Origin: Rhizobium gallicum bv. gallicum R602sp
GTDB lineage: Bacteria > Pseudomonadota > Alphaproteobacteria > Rhizobiales > Rhizobiaceae
Assembly (NCBI RefSeq): GCF_000816845.1
Contig: NZ_CP006880.1
Location: forward strand, 1,426,001-1,490,000
Direction: 5' to 3'
DNA length: 64,000 nucleotides
Below the pieces are notes generated by a model. The model searched no databases, was not told where the DNA came from, and saw only the letters and a list, made by a program, of their open reading frames with translations. Shown here piece by piece: positions 37,530 to 45,825 of the stretch. The position numbers were made by a program, and so were the translations under genes. The first letter of the stretch is position 1, and each line of letters starts with the position of its first letter.

Positions 37530-39167
37530 TTAGTGTTCAGCAAGCCAGATGCTGTAGAAGCTCGGGCGGCCGACCGCCTCGAAGGCTACCCCTTGCACAT
37601 AAGGTGCGCCGGCAAAGGCCTGCGGCTCTTCAAAAATCGGGATTGCATAGGCCTGATCGATCACGTAGTTCTGAACCTCGCCGGCAATCGTCAGGCGCTT
37701 CGCAGGATCGGGTTCTGACGAAAGCTGCTCAAGCAGGCCGTTCAGCCTGCCGTCCGCAAAGGACTTCACCTTGTCGCTCAACCCGCCCTTCTGGCGAAGA
37801 ACGTCGCGATTCTTCGGATAGTACTGGCTCTTGATGACGTCGGGATCGGCGCGGCCCACCATCGCCGGCGAAACGGGCGTCTTGTCCGGATCGAGATCAT
37901 CGACCGTCTTGCTGCCGGCATCGCCTGCAAGAACATTGAGCGTCACGCCGAGCTTCGCCCATTGCTGCGCGACAAGCTGTAGCGTTGCCTTGTTCTGGGG
38001 CTGCGGTGGCGATTCATAGGCTGTCAAGATAAGTGGCTGGCCGTCTTTCGCACGCACGCCATTGGCGCCGGCCTTCCAGCCGGCATCGTCGAGCAGCTTT
38101 GCGGCTTCGGCAGGATCGTAGGCAAGCTTCGAGGACAGATCGACATAGCCCTGCGCCGTCGAAGCGATGATCGATTTTGCCTGGGGATAGTTCACGGAAA
38201 AAAGCGTCGACACGATCTCCTGCGTGTTCGTGCCATGCAGCAGCGCCCGTCGGACGCGCAGATCGGCAACGAGCGGGTTGTCTGGGCGGAAGACGACGCT
38301 GTTGTTCACGCCGCGCGTGGGCGGCGCGTAGATCTTATAACCCTGGCTTTCGACCTGCTCTTCGTCATAGGCCTGCACTTGGCGGATGAAATCCGCCTGG
38401 CCGGACAGCAGCGCGCCGATCCGCACGCTGTCCTCCCCGGTGATGACAAATTTGATCCCGTCGAGGTAGGCGCGGCCCTGATGTTTAAACTTTGGAGGAC
38501 CCCAGTTGTAGTCTTGGCGCGCCTTCAGCGAAAGCTCCTTGCCGAGCGTTTCGCTTTCGACGACAAAGGGGCCCGAGCCAATGATCTTCGTTGCATCCCC
38601 GAGCTGTTCGAACGGCAAAGCCAGCGTCGCCAGCGAAACTAGGCCGGAGCCGATAACCGACGTTCCCTGCAGAAATCCCGGCGATGGCCTTTTGAAGTAG
38701 AATTTTATGGTGAGCGGGTCGATAACTTCGGAATGGTCGTAATTGTTGATGACTTCCGAAACCGGCTGCTTCAACGCTTTGTTACCGAGACCGAACGTAT
38801 CGTAGTTTTTCGCAACCGCGTTCGCATCGAGCGGCGATCCGTCCGAGAAAGTCACACCTGCGCGCAACCGGAAAGTATATTCCGTCGCATTCTCGTTCAC
38901 CGTCCAGGATTGCGCGATCCAGGGCTCGATCTCGAGCGTCTTCGGATTCTGATAAGTCAATTTATCCGTAATCTGATTGAGCACGCCGCCATTCGGATAA
39001 AAACCGCCGGCCGGAGGATAAAGATTGGTGTGCGCCTGCTGCTCGAGATAGATCAGCGTGCCGCCGGTAACCGGCTTGGCCGCATCTTCCGCAATGCCCA
39101 CGGAAGCAGAAATCGTCAACGACAATGCCCCGATCAATGCGGCTGCGCCCAAATTTTTGAAGCTCAT
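37530..39167 (-). CDS. ABC transporter substrate-binding protein, family 5 (KPN_01854-like)
   Basis: 545 residues from the ATG at 39167, preceded by GAGGGAAATA. A signal peptide is clear (MSFKNLGAAALIGALSLTIS ending in ASVGIAEDA). The body is a dipeptide/nickel-type (family 5) binding protein: RLRAGVTFSDGSPLDANAVA is the diagnostic block. It opens the seven-gene cassette and sets its import specificity. The ligand is unknown; the downstream flavin monooxygenase suggests a small organic, perhaps sulfur-containing, compound. Confidence 0.9.
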   Translation of the reverse strand: MSFKNLGAAALIGALSLTISASVGIAEDAAKPVTGGTLIYLEQQAHTNLYPPAGGFYPNGGVLNQITDKLTYQNPKTLEIEPWIAQSWTVNENATEYTFRLRAGVTFSDGSPLDANAVAKNYDTFGLGNKALKQPVSEVINNYDHSEVIDPLTIKFYFKRPSPGFLQGTSVIGSGLVSLATLALPFEQLGDATKIIGSGPFVVESETLGKELSLKARQDYNWGPPKFKHQGRAYLDGIKFVITGEDSVRIGALLSGQADFIRQVQAYDEEQVESQGYKIYAPPTRGVNNSVVFRPDNPLVADLRVRRALLHGTNTQEIVSTLFSVNYPQAKSIIASTAQGYVDLSSKLAYDPAEAAKLLDDAGWKAGANGVRAKDGQPLILTAYESPPQPQNKATLQLVAQQWAKLGVTLNVLAGDAGSKTVDDLDPDKTPVSPAMVGRADPDVIKSQYYPKNRDVLRQKGGLSDKVKSFADGRLNGLLEQLSSEPDPAKRLTIAGEVQNYVIDQAYAIPIFEEPQAFAGAPYVQGVAFEAVGRPSFYSIWLAEH

Positions 39168-39496
39168 GTCTATTTCCCTCGGATGAAACATAGCCGAAGG
39201 ATACGGTTTTCATGTCTTAATCCATAGAATTGATGTTCTATTTTACGCCCGTAAGGTGAAATGAAGAACTCGCGCGACGATAAAACCGGCAACATCCGGC
39301 ATGGAGAGGCAAATGCGCCCGTCGAAAAGTCGAGATGTCGACCCTGTTGACGTTCAGGTTTCGGGCGATAGAACTGGGTTGTGCAGATTCCTCTGCTCTC
39401 GGCGACCGCCAAAAAGCTCGACCGCATCGAGGATTAACGTCCCATTGACCTTTTTTTCTAAGCATTGACCCAATCCCGCCACGTTGAAGACAGACC
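39168..39496. other. divergent promoter region
   Basis: 329 bases between the cassette's binding-protein gene (minus) and the DUF1275 gene (plus). A 6-base inverted repeat, ATAGAA/TTCTAT with a 6-base spacer, lies at 39224-39241, about 60 bases upstream of the minus-strand start codon and may be a regulator site. No regulator gene is adjacent. Confidence 0.4.
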
Positions 39497-40225
39497 ATGC
39501 TGATCCGCCAGGGGCACGAACGCAACGAACAGATTGACAGGAAGCTCGCCTCTTGCCTTGCAGCGATCGCTGGCGCGCTCAACGCGGCCGCCTTTTACGC
39601 GGTCGGCTTCTTTTCTGCGAACATGACCGGAAACATCTCCACATTTTCCGACCACATTGCCGTCGGCGCGTGGATTTCCGCCCTGTTCTACCTTGCGATC
39701 ATCGTCACATTCATAATGGGCGCCACCGTCTCGACGCTGCTCATCAATGCCGGCCGCAGACGCAACATACATGCCATCTACGCCTACAGCATCCTGACCG
39801 AGGCGATATTGCTTGCGGTACTCGGCTGTGCCGACCTTTGGCTGCTTGGAGAATGGCGGGCACCGGTTCTGGTGATCGGCCTTGCCTTTCTCATGGGCCT
39901 TCAAAACGCAGTCGTCACCCGCATTTCCAACGCTCGGGTAAGGACCACCCATATATCGGGAATGGCGACCGATGTCGGCATAGAGCTTGGGATGGCATTT
40001 GACATCCTGCGCGGACGGGAGCGAGCCAGCGAGGCGCAGTATGACCGCGCCAAGCTCCTTTTACATGTCCAAACCATCCTTGCGTTCCTCTTCGGCGGGA
40101 TCGTGGGCGTCGTCGTCTATCGCGCCGCCGGCGGCTTGTTGCTTATCGCCACTGCCGCGCTCTTGCTGACGATTGCCATGGCCGGCATTTTCCGGGTGCG
40201 GCAGCAGCGGGCACACGCCCCGTGA
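39497..40225 (+). CDS. DUF1275 (YoaK-type) membrane protein
   Basis: 242 residues with about six hydrophobic segments. The first half holds the family landmarks LASCLAAIAGALNAAAFYAV and FFSANMTGNISTFS; later GLAFLMGLQNAVVTRIS and VRTTHISGMATDVGIELG, both conserved in DUF1275. Members are inner-membrane proteins of unknown transport or signalling function. It converges on the methyltransferase gene 15 bases away. Confidence 0.88.
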   Translation: MLIRQGHERNEQIDRKLASCLAAIAGALNAAAFYAVGFFSANMTGNISTFSDHIAVGAWISALFYLAIIVTFIMGATVSTLLINAGRRRNIHAIYAYSILTEAILLAVLGCADLWLLGEWRAPVLVIGLAFLMGLQNAVVTRISNARVRTTHISGMATDVGIELGMAFDILRGRERASEAQYDRAKLLLHVQTILAFLFGGIVGVVVYRAAGGLLLIATAALLLTIAMAGIFRVRQQRAHAP

Positions 40226-40240
40226 CTTACGGCTGGTACA

Positions 40241-40846
40241 TCAGAGGCGCTGCAGGCAAAAGGAAAAATGCGCATCCGGATCCAGCGTCAGGTATTCGAA
40301 GCGCCATCCGCATTCCGCGCAGAACTTGTTGACGGCTTCCACGACGCCGTAGACGATCGGCTTTACGGTGTTACCGGTACAAAAATCGTGGCCGGCAATT
40401 CGTCCGCCGCGATTGACCTTGCTGTTTGACAGGACCAACTCCTTCCAGGTGAGTTCGAAGGAATGATCGGTGTCGATATAAACCCAGTCGAAAAAACCAT
40501 CGTCAAACGTGCTGAGGGCTTCAAGCGACGTGCCCTGCCGGATCACCACCGTTCCCCCTTTTATCTCGCCGGCATATTTCTCGCTCACCGTCGCCATGCC
40601 GGCGGAGTAACGATCCATCCCCCATGGATCGATCAGGAAAAGTTTTTCGGGGCGGTTCCGCTTGAGTATTTCAGACGTGAACTCTCCTTCAGCGACGCCA
40701 ATCTCGGCTGCAACTGCATGATTGGGCAGACGATAGAGGAGTTCATTGCGATCAGGCAGCAGTTTGGCGCCTTCGGTATGGACAAAATCAAGTCTTGTTC
40801 GAGGTGTGCTGCTCCTCAGACGCAGCCGCTCTTCGCGCGTTTTCAC
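40241..40846 (-). CDS. class I SAM-dependent methyltransferase
   Basis: 201 residues from a GTG at 40846, with GGAG seven bases upstream; the frame continues to 40936 without a comparable signal. Motif I for SAM binding is AVAAEIGVAEGEFTSEILKR; WVYIDTDHSF is the acidic post-motif and GGRIAGHDFC a later loop, matching the Methyltransf_24 group often linked to surface polysaccharide or small-molecule methylation. The target is unknown. The gene ends the conserved-looking region before the tRNA. Confidence 0.75.
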   Translation of the reverse strand: MKTREERLRLRSSTPRTRLDFVHTEGAKLLPDRNELLYRLPNHAVAAEIGVAEGEFTSEILKRNRPEKLFLIDPWGMDRYSAGMATVSEKYAGEIKGGTVVIRQGTSLEALSTFDDGFFDWVYIDTDHSFELTWKELVLSNSKVNRGGRIAGHDFCTGNTVKPIVYGVVEAVNKFCAECGWRFEYLTLDPDAHFSFCLQRL

Positions 40847-41118
40847 TCTGTGCTCCAGTGCGGAATGATTTGTTAGTCGCGACACAACACCAGAATGTGC
40901 CGCGACGCAGCCCATCTCTATACGCAAGCCCGGCATTACGAAAGCTTGCGAGACAAGGGACCTGCCCTTGGCGGTTCACAATAATCTGAGCGTGCCCGTG
41001 ATGCACACGAGGTGATGATTGCCGGTTCAAAAATTTTGGCGAAAAAACCCGCCAATGGTCTTGCAGTTCTGCGCCGATATCGATAGAGAGCCTTCACGCT
41101 GGATGCTGCGGCATCGAG

Positions 41119-41194
41119 GGGCGATTAGCTCAGTTGGTAGAGCGCCTCGTTTACACCGAGGATGTCGGGAGTTCGAGTCTCTCATCGCCCACCA
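41119..41194 (+). tRNA. tRNA-Val (anticodon TAC)
   Basis: 76 bases with an encoded CCA end. Acceptor stem GGGCGAT pairs with ATCGCCC; the D arm reads AGCTCAGTTGGTAGAGC; the anticodon stem CCTCG/CGAGG encloses TTTACAC with anticodon TAC; the T arm contains GTTCGAGTC. All stems close. Its 3' end borders a decayed tyrosine recombinase gene, so it probably served as an integration site. Confidence 0.97.
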
Positions 41195-41199
41195 TTCCC

Positions 41200-41490
41200 T
41201 TAAAATGCCTTTGTTTTTCTTTTCTGCTCGTTCCCGCACCGGGAATAAGGTGGGGTTTTGGCGGCCTCGATTTGTTCTGCGACAAGGCGTGAAGACTTAC
41301 AGCTAGGCGCGCGCGATCGGCGCCCTTGGTATAAATCTCGGCATGTTGCGTCGTGGCCCAGCCATAACGAGCCATCAGTTCATGTGCTTTCGCGCCGGCG
41401 CTTGCTGCGATCGTGGCAGACAGCCTTCTTGGGCCGTGGGCATTATTTCCTCACAGAGTTTCCGCATTTGTTGGGCAATACCGAACATAC
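41200..41490 (-). pseudogene. tyrosine-recombinase (integrase) C-terminal remnant
   Basis: On the minus strand a frame reads HGPRRLSATIAASAGAKAHE, then LMARYGWATTQHAEIYTKGA and DRARLA. This is the end of a tyrosine recombinase, with the second box R in HGxRR and the catalytic Tyr in AEIYTK. Upstream, FGIAQQMRKLCEE occurs in a different frame, so a frameshift separates it, and the catalytic domain's earlier part and the N-terminus are missing. The fragment lies immediately after the tRNA-Val gene and reads towards it, as integrases of tRNA-inserted islands do. It cannot be functional. Confidence 0.75.
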
Positions 41491-41592
41491 GGGCGTCATC
41501 ATATACGAGATTAGCGGCCTGAAGGGCCGGTCGAGCCACTTCCCAAGAGCAGACGTTCCCCCGAGGCGAGTTTCCCGACCCGCGCCACTCGC

Positions 41593-42081
41593 CTATAGCA
41601 ATTCGTCGAGCTGCTCCAGCTGCTCCGGCAATGCGGCCGCCGAGCCATGTAGTGCTTCCTCAAGCGCCTCCTTGGACGGATAGACTTCGTGGAAATTCAG
41701 CCGCGTCTTCCCGCCCTGGTCCTCGAAGGTCACGGTCGTGACCGCGCCTTCTTCGCCCTCGTCGTTGGTCCAGACGATGCGCTCGTTCGGCACCACCTCG
41801 AGATACTTGCCGTAGAAGGCCATGGTGTCCGAACCGCCGGCGCCGAATTCCAGCCGATATTTGCCGCCGGTACGGACGTCCATATCGCACGATACGAGCG
41901 AAACGCCGGATGCCGATTTTGGCACCCACCAGCGCTGGAACAGCTCGGGCTGGCTCCACGCCCTGTAAACCGTGCTCGGCGGCGCATTGAATGTCCGCGT
42001 TACGACGAGCTCGCGATCCCCTCTACGCTCGACTGACGTGCTGTTCTGCGCACCAGCTGCACTGTTAACTTGCTGATTCAT
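41593..42081 (-). CDS. SRPBCC (AHSA1-like) protein
   Basis: 162 residues of the START-like SRPBCC superfamily: RELVVTRTFNAPPSTVYRAW, FQRWWVP and a run of beta strands ending in a long helix. These bind hydrophobic ligands, but the activity here is unknown. It follows and overlaps an ArsR-type regulator by 17 bases, a very common rhizobial pairing in which the two are co-expressed. Confidence 0.85.
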   Translation of the reverse strand: MNQQVNSAAGAQNSTSVERRGDRELVVTRTFNAPPSTVYRAWSQPELFQRWWVPKSASGVSLVSCDMDVRTGGKYRLEFGAGGSDTMAFYGKYLEVVPNERIVWTNDEGEEGAVTTVTFEDQGGKTRLNFHEVYPSKEALEEALHGSAAALPEQLEQLDELL

Positions 42082-42421
42082 CGCTTCCCTCCTGTTTCAT
42101 TTCGCTGATAATTTCGTCCAGTGCTTCGAAGCGGGCCTCGAAGAGCTTGCGATGTGCCTCGATCCACTCGGCCTCCGCCTTGAGGCCGCGTTTCCCAAGC
42201 TTGCAGGTTCTCACCCGTCCGACCTTCTGCGTGACGACGAGCCCCGCTCGCTCGAGAACCTGGATGTGCTTCTTCATGCCGGTCAGCGTCATCTGGAACG
42301 TATCCGCGAGACTGGTGATCAACGCGTCCCCTCGCCCAAGCTGATCGATGATCCCGCGGCGGGTCGCATCGCACAGCGCCGCAAACGAGAGATCGAGGGA
42401 AGAGCTTACATAATGAACCAT
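42065..42421 (-). CDS. ArsR-family regulator
   Basis: 118 residues with a winged helix-turn-helix: FAALCDATRRGIIDQL, ALITSLADTFQMTLTGMKKH (recognition helix) and GLVVTQKVGRVRTCKL (wing). No cysteine metal site of the ArsR type is seen in the HTH, so the effector is probably not a metal. It overlaps the SRPBCC gene it likely controls. The start sits at the beginning of the open frame; 280 bases without a clear gene separate it from the sigma-factor gene. Confidence 0.85.
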   Translation of the reverse strand: MVHYVSSSLDLSFAALCDATRRGIIDQLGRGDALITSLADTFQMTLTGMKKHIQVLERAGLVVTQKVGRVRTCKLGKRGLKAEAEWIEAHRKLFEARFEALDEIISEMKQEGSDESAS

Positions 42422-42700
42422 ATAGTTCAGAGTCTAACCTGACAGGAACGGAAATTCGAACTCGGGCATGGTCGTCCAGCAAAAAAACCGGCCGTCCGGT
42501 TAAGTTCGAAATCACGGCAGATGGAAGGGCAAGCTTGCTTGCATGACTTGATCGTCGTGGTGGAACAATCGACGACTCCGCCTTTCCCAGTCAAATCGAC
42601 CATGCCGATCGGCAGTTGTTGCCTCGGACCGAAAGCGGCCATCGCATTGGTTTGACGCGACGACATCTGTGCGCCAACACGAGCCATGAGACCGCCAGGC

Positions 42701-43618
42701 CTAATATTCGCGTTGCGATGCGGCCCGCGTCACAGCCGCGCCCTCCATGACGTAGGTCGCATATCGATGGTCGCGGATCAGTGTTATCTTTTGGTCCCTC
42801 CATTCAAGCAGCATGAAGTAAGCAGGAGCAGCGGACGGCGCAGCCGAGACCAGCACTATTTCCCTGCCCTCCAGACAAGCCGGCTCGATCCAAACCCGCG
42901 GATAATCCGCATAATAGGAAAAGAATCGGCCAACGTTCGCCGCACCGGAGACCTGCGGCCGTCGTGCCTGACGAAGCCGAACATCCTCGGCAAGCAGCCT
43001 GCGCAGAGCCGTCCAATCCCTCGCGTTGAAGAGCGCTGCGAAATTCAGAACCTCGGCACTTGGGGACAGCGGAACTTCGGACTCTGACTCGGAGATGGAT
43101 CGCAATCCTGCCCGACCACGTGAGAGATGGGCTTTGACAGCATCGGTACTCAGGCCCAATAGCGCGGAGATGTCTGCGATGGACTCTCCCAGCACATCCT
43201 TGAGGATCACCGCGCTACGCTGCGGCACCGGCAATTTAGCAAAGTGAGCCAAGGCGATCCGCACCGTTTCCTGCCGACTCAGTGCATCCTCTGGATCAAC
43301 AGCACTGACATCAGCTAAATCAAAGGCCGTCTCCAGCGGCTCCGACCGGCGGGTACTTCGCTGGCGCAGCGCATCAATGGCGCGATTGTGAACAATGCGA
43401 AACAGCCAGGGTCGCAGCGGCGTGCCCGACGAGATCGAGCCGACCATCGCGAACGCACTGACTAACGCGTCCTGTATTACGTCCTCACCGTCGATCACCG
43501 AGCCGACCAATCGGGCGGCATAGCGATGCAGTTCCGGGCGAACTGCATCCGCCTCCTTGGCCAGCACCGCGTACAGTGTGTTCTTCGCTTCTGCTTCGAG
43601 CGCAACTTCATCCATCAT
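42701..43618 (-). CDS. ECF-type sigma factor with C-terminal SnoaL-like domain
   Basis: 305 residues. Sigma region 2 lies at about 25-95 (DGEDVIQDALVSAFAMV and LRPWLFRIVHNRAIDALRQR), region 4 at about 125-175 (PQRSAVILKDVLGESIADIS with AVKAHLSRGRAGL). A SnoaL/NTF2-like domain fills residues 185-295. This matches the SigJ/ECF41 layout, where the extra domain regulates activity instead of an anti-sigma factor; I could not find the DGGGR motif of ECF41. The start overlaps the SDR stop (ATGA), so both form one operon. Confidence 0.85.
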   Translation of the reverse strand: MMDEVALEAEAKNTLYAVLAKEADAVRPELHRYAARLVGSVIDGEDVIQDALVSAFAMVGSISSGTPLRPWLFRIVHNRAIDALRQRSTRRSEPLETAFDLADVSAVDPEDALSRQETVRIALAHFAKLPVPQRSAVILKDVLGESIADISALLGLSTDAVKAHLSRGRAGLRSISESESEVPLSPSAEVLNFAALFNARDWTALRRLLAEDVRLRQARRPQVSGAANVGRFFSYYADYPRVWIEPACLEGREIVLVSAAPSAAPAYFMLLEWRDQKITLIRDHRYATYVMEGAAVTRAASQREY

Positions 43619-44358
43619 TCGATGACCGTCACGCCGGTGTCTCCACGCACGGCGTAGATCATAGCCTCTTCTAGCGCCGTCTTGCCGATCAGTTCGGCTA
43701 CCGTATCGCCAAAGCCACGCGGTGTCATGTCCGGCCAGGTAGCGGCCTGTTCGGCGTATGTCCGGCCCGCCGCCGCAGCATAGCCGGAGATTCCGGCGTT
43801 GCCCACGCCCGTTCCTGTGAACATCTGCCGGGGAACGATGACCCGGAAACGCAGGCCCAGGCCGAGCTGGGTCGACAAGCCCTCAGCATATTTTGCAATG
43901 AACCACTGCGCCCGTTTTGCTCCTGCATAACCTCCCGATAGCGGCGAGCCCTGCACCGCGGCTCCGCTGGAAACGAGAACGACCAGCCCGCCCGACGCCA
44001 TCGGCAACGTCAAAGCAGCCTGGACCCAATGCAGGGCGGCCTTCACGTCGACGTTCCAGTTGGTCGTGAACGCCTCCCAGCTAACGCGGTCGATACGTTC
44101 CATGGGCGGTTCCGCACCAGCATTCATGATGACGACATCAGGTCGTGTCTCTGACATGATCCTGTTCGCGGCGTCGATACTGGTCGCGTCAGCAGACACA
44201 GTCGTGACGGCTAGTTGCTCGCCCAGCGCTTGCAAAGTCGTCGCGTCGCGAGCCACGACGGTCACTTTAGCTGCGCGCGCTACAAACGCCTCGGCCATTC
44301 CGAAGCCCAACCCGCGGCTACCACCGACGACAACTATTCGTTTTCCATCCAAATCCAT
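43615..44358 (-). CDS. SDR-family oxidoreductase, co-transcribed with the sigma factor
   Basis: 247 residues. NAD(P)-binding motif VVGGSRGLGFGMAEAF, the NAG-type motif MNAGAEPP, and a catalytic region with a Ser-rich strand (LVVLVSSGAAVQG) followed by GYAGAKRAQWF, that is Tyr-x-x-x-Lys. An NADP-dependent reductase of unknown substrate. It is the first gene of the SDR/sigma pair, so the sigma factor may be made only when the enzyme is. Confidence 0.87.
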   Translation of the reverse strand: MDLDGKRIVVVGGSRGLGFGMAEAFVARAAKVTVVARDATTLQALGEQLAVTTVSADATSIDAANRIMSETRPDVVIMNAGAEPPMERIDRVSWEAFTTNWNVDVKAALHWVQAALTLPMASGGLVVLVSSGAAVQGSPLSGGYAGAKRAQWFIAKYAEGLSTQLGLGLRFRVIVPRQMFTGTGVGNAGISGYAAAAGRTYAEQAATWPDMTPRGFGDTVAELIGKTALEEAMIYAVRGDTGVTVIE

Positions 44359-44514
44359 GTTCTTTTCCTCATTGGATCCAAACCGCGCAAAGGCAGTCGC
44401 GACAAGGACGTTCGAATGAGCTGAAAAGAGTCATCATTTTCGCGCTCGGGCGTGGGAAGCTATCGTACTGACTGTCCACACTGTGTCTACGAGTCCCGAT
44501 ACGCGAGCAGCAAT

Positions 44515-45300
44515 TCAGTCGATCTGTGCGCCTCCTGTCGCATTGGCCATCGTGGCTGTCATGCCGGCCGCCAAGTCGCTGGCCAGGAGTACCGCCGCGT
44601 CAGCTATTTGCGCGAGCGGCGTCACACGCCGCAACGGGGTATCCTTGGCGAACTCTTTATGGATTTCATCGAAAGTCATACCACGCTCACGCGCAGCCAT
44701 CGACCAAACGTCGCGAACGCCGGGAGAGTCTGGGGAGCCCGGCGAACGAACCCACGTGACCCTCACTCCTAAGGGCCCGTTCTCTACTGCTAACTGTCGC
44801 AAAAAATGCTCGACGGCAGCACAGGCAATTCCAAACCCGCCCACGTTCGGGAAAGCTTGGCGTCCAGCGTTCGCACTGATACCGACGATGGAACCGCCAC
44901 CGTTGCGCGCCATATGATCCGCAACTGCAGTTCCGGTGTAGAACCACGTTGTGAGACCGGTTTGAACGGGCCGAAGGACTTTCTCCAATGAAATCGTCCC
45001 GAGTGGCTCACCTTGTGTGTCGCCCCAATCGATCGCGTTGAACATTATCTTGACCGGACCCGCCTTATCGGAGATCAGCGCGAGTTGCGCCTCAACAGCT
45101 TGCTTGTCCGTTGCATCCACAGGCTTCACCTCCGCCATTCCACCCCGCGTCCGAATATCGTCCGCAACCGCATCCAACCGATCCTTATGACGGGCCGCCA
45201 GAAAGACGCGAGCGCCTTCTCGGGCAAATGCCTTTGCCACGGCTGCTCCAACAGCCCCACTGGCACCATAAACAATTGCATTTCGATCTTTCAGCAACAT
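44515..45300 (-). CDS. SDR-family oxidoreductase
   Basis: 261 residues from the ATG at 45300, with GAGAGGTGC in front; the frame is open to 45396. The nucleotide-binding motif is VYGASGAVGAAVAKAF. The usual Tyr-x-x-x-Lys catalytic motif is not evident: the equivalent stretch reads GISANAGRQAFPNVGGFGIA, so catalysis may differ or be lost. It lies in the accessory region between the tRNA and the T6SS cluster. Substrate unknown. Confidence 0.78.
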   Translation of the reverse strand: MLLKDRNAIVYGASGAVGAAVAKAFAREGARVFLAARHKDRLDAVADDIRTRGGMAEVKPVDATDKQAVEAQLALISDKAGPVKIMFNAIDWGDTQGEPLGTISLEKVLRPVQTGLTTWFYTGTAVADHMARNGGGSIVGISANAGRQAFPNVGGFGIACAAVEHFLRQLAVENGPLGVRVTWVRSPGSPDSPGVRDVWSMAARERGMTFDEIHKEFAKDTPLRRVTPLAQIADAAVLLASDLAAGMTATMANATGGAQID

Positions 45301-45825
45301 GCACCTCTCCTTTTTGCCACTGTTTACATAAGCTGGCACTAGAAGACGATCGCGAGTTCCCCCTTCCGACATTACCAAGAGAAATATTGCGAGCATGCTG
45401 ACGGTTTTCGGTTAGGCGTTTGCGCGATCCCAGATCACTGAAGGCGAGATCGAACGTCCATTTGGTCAAGGCGTGGCCTTGAGCAGAAAGTTGGCCTGAA
45501 TTTGCGCAGAGTCCTCGAGCAGTTCATTTCGACCGCGGTGCCGCCGGTGGCGGACTCGCTTCTGCGACGGTCAAACTCGTAAAATGATCATGAGGGTTCC
45601 CATCCTAATGGCCGCTTAGGGCCGATAGTGTTGAAAAACTCTCCGACACCCTTTTCCTCGACGTAAGCTTTAAAATGAAATTGCTCGTGAGTGCCGATTT
45701 GGCGCGCCGAATGACACGACATTCCATTAATCGCCAGATATCTGAAACCTCATGTCAAGCGAAGCGAAGGAATTGACCCCGCCCCAACCGCGCGGGTATT
45801 ATGTGCAAAAATTCGAATATTGCAT
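45301..45825. other. intergenic region before the T6SS cluster
   Basis: 525 bases with no supportable gene. The sequence is mixed in composition, with AT-rich patches around 45660-45770. A short stretch around 45630 resembles the edge of an insertion sequence (GAGTTTTTCAACACTATCGG on the minus strand), but there is no terminal repeat pair or transposase. It separates the accessory SDR gene from the TssM-like gene and may mark a recombination join. Confidence 0.4.

Noticed and set aside
41258..41683. 141-codon plus-strand ORF after the tRNA
   Set aside because: It is antisense to the integrase remnant and the SRPBCC gene and has no RBS.
42427..42687. 86-codon minus-strand ORF between the ArsR and sigma genes
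   Set aside because: No RBS, no recognisable family and an irregular composition; it may be non-coding.
45600..45660. possible insertion-sequence end
   Set aside because: The short similarity to IS border sequence has no terminal-repeat partner or transposase.
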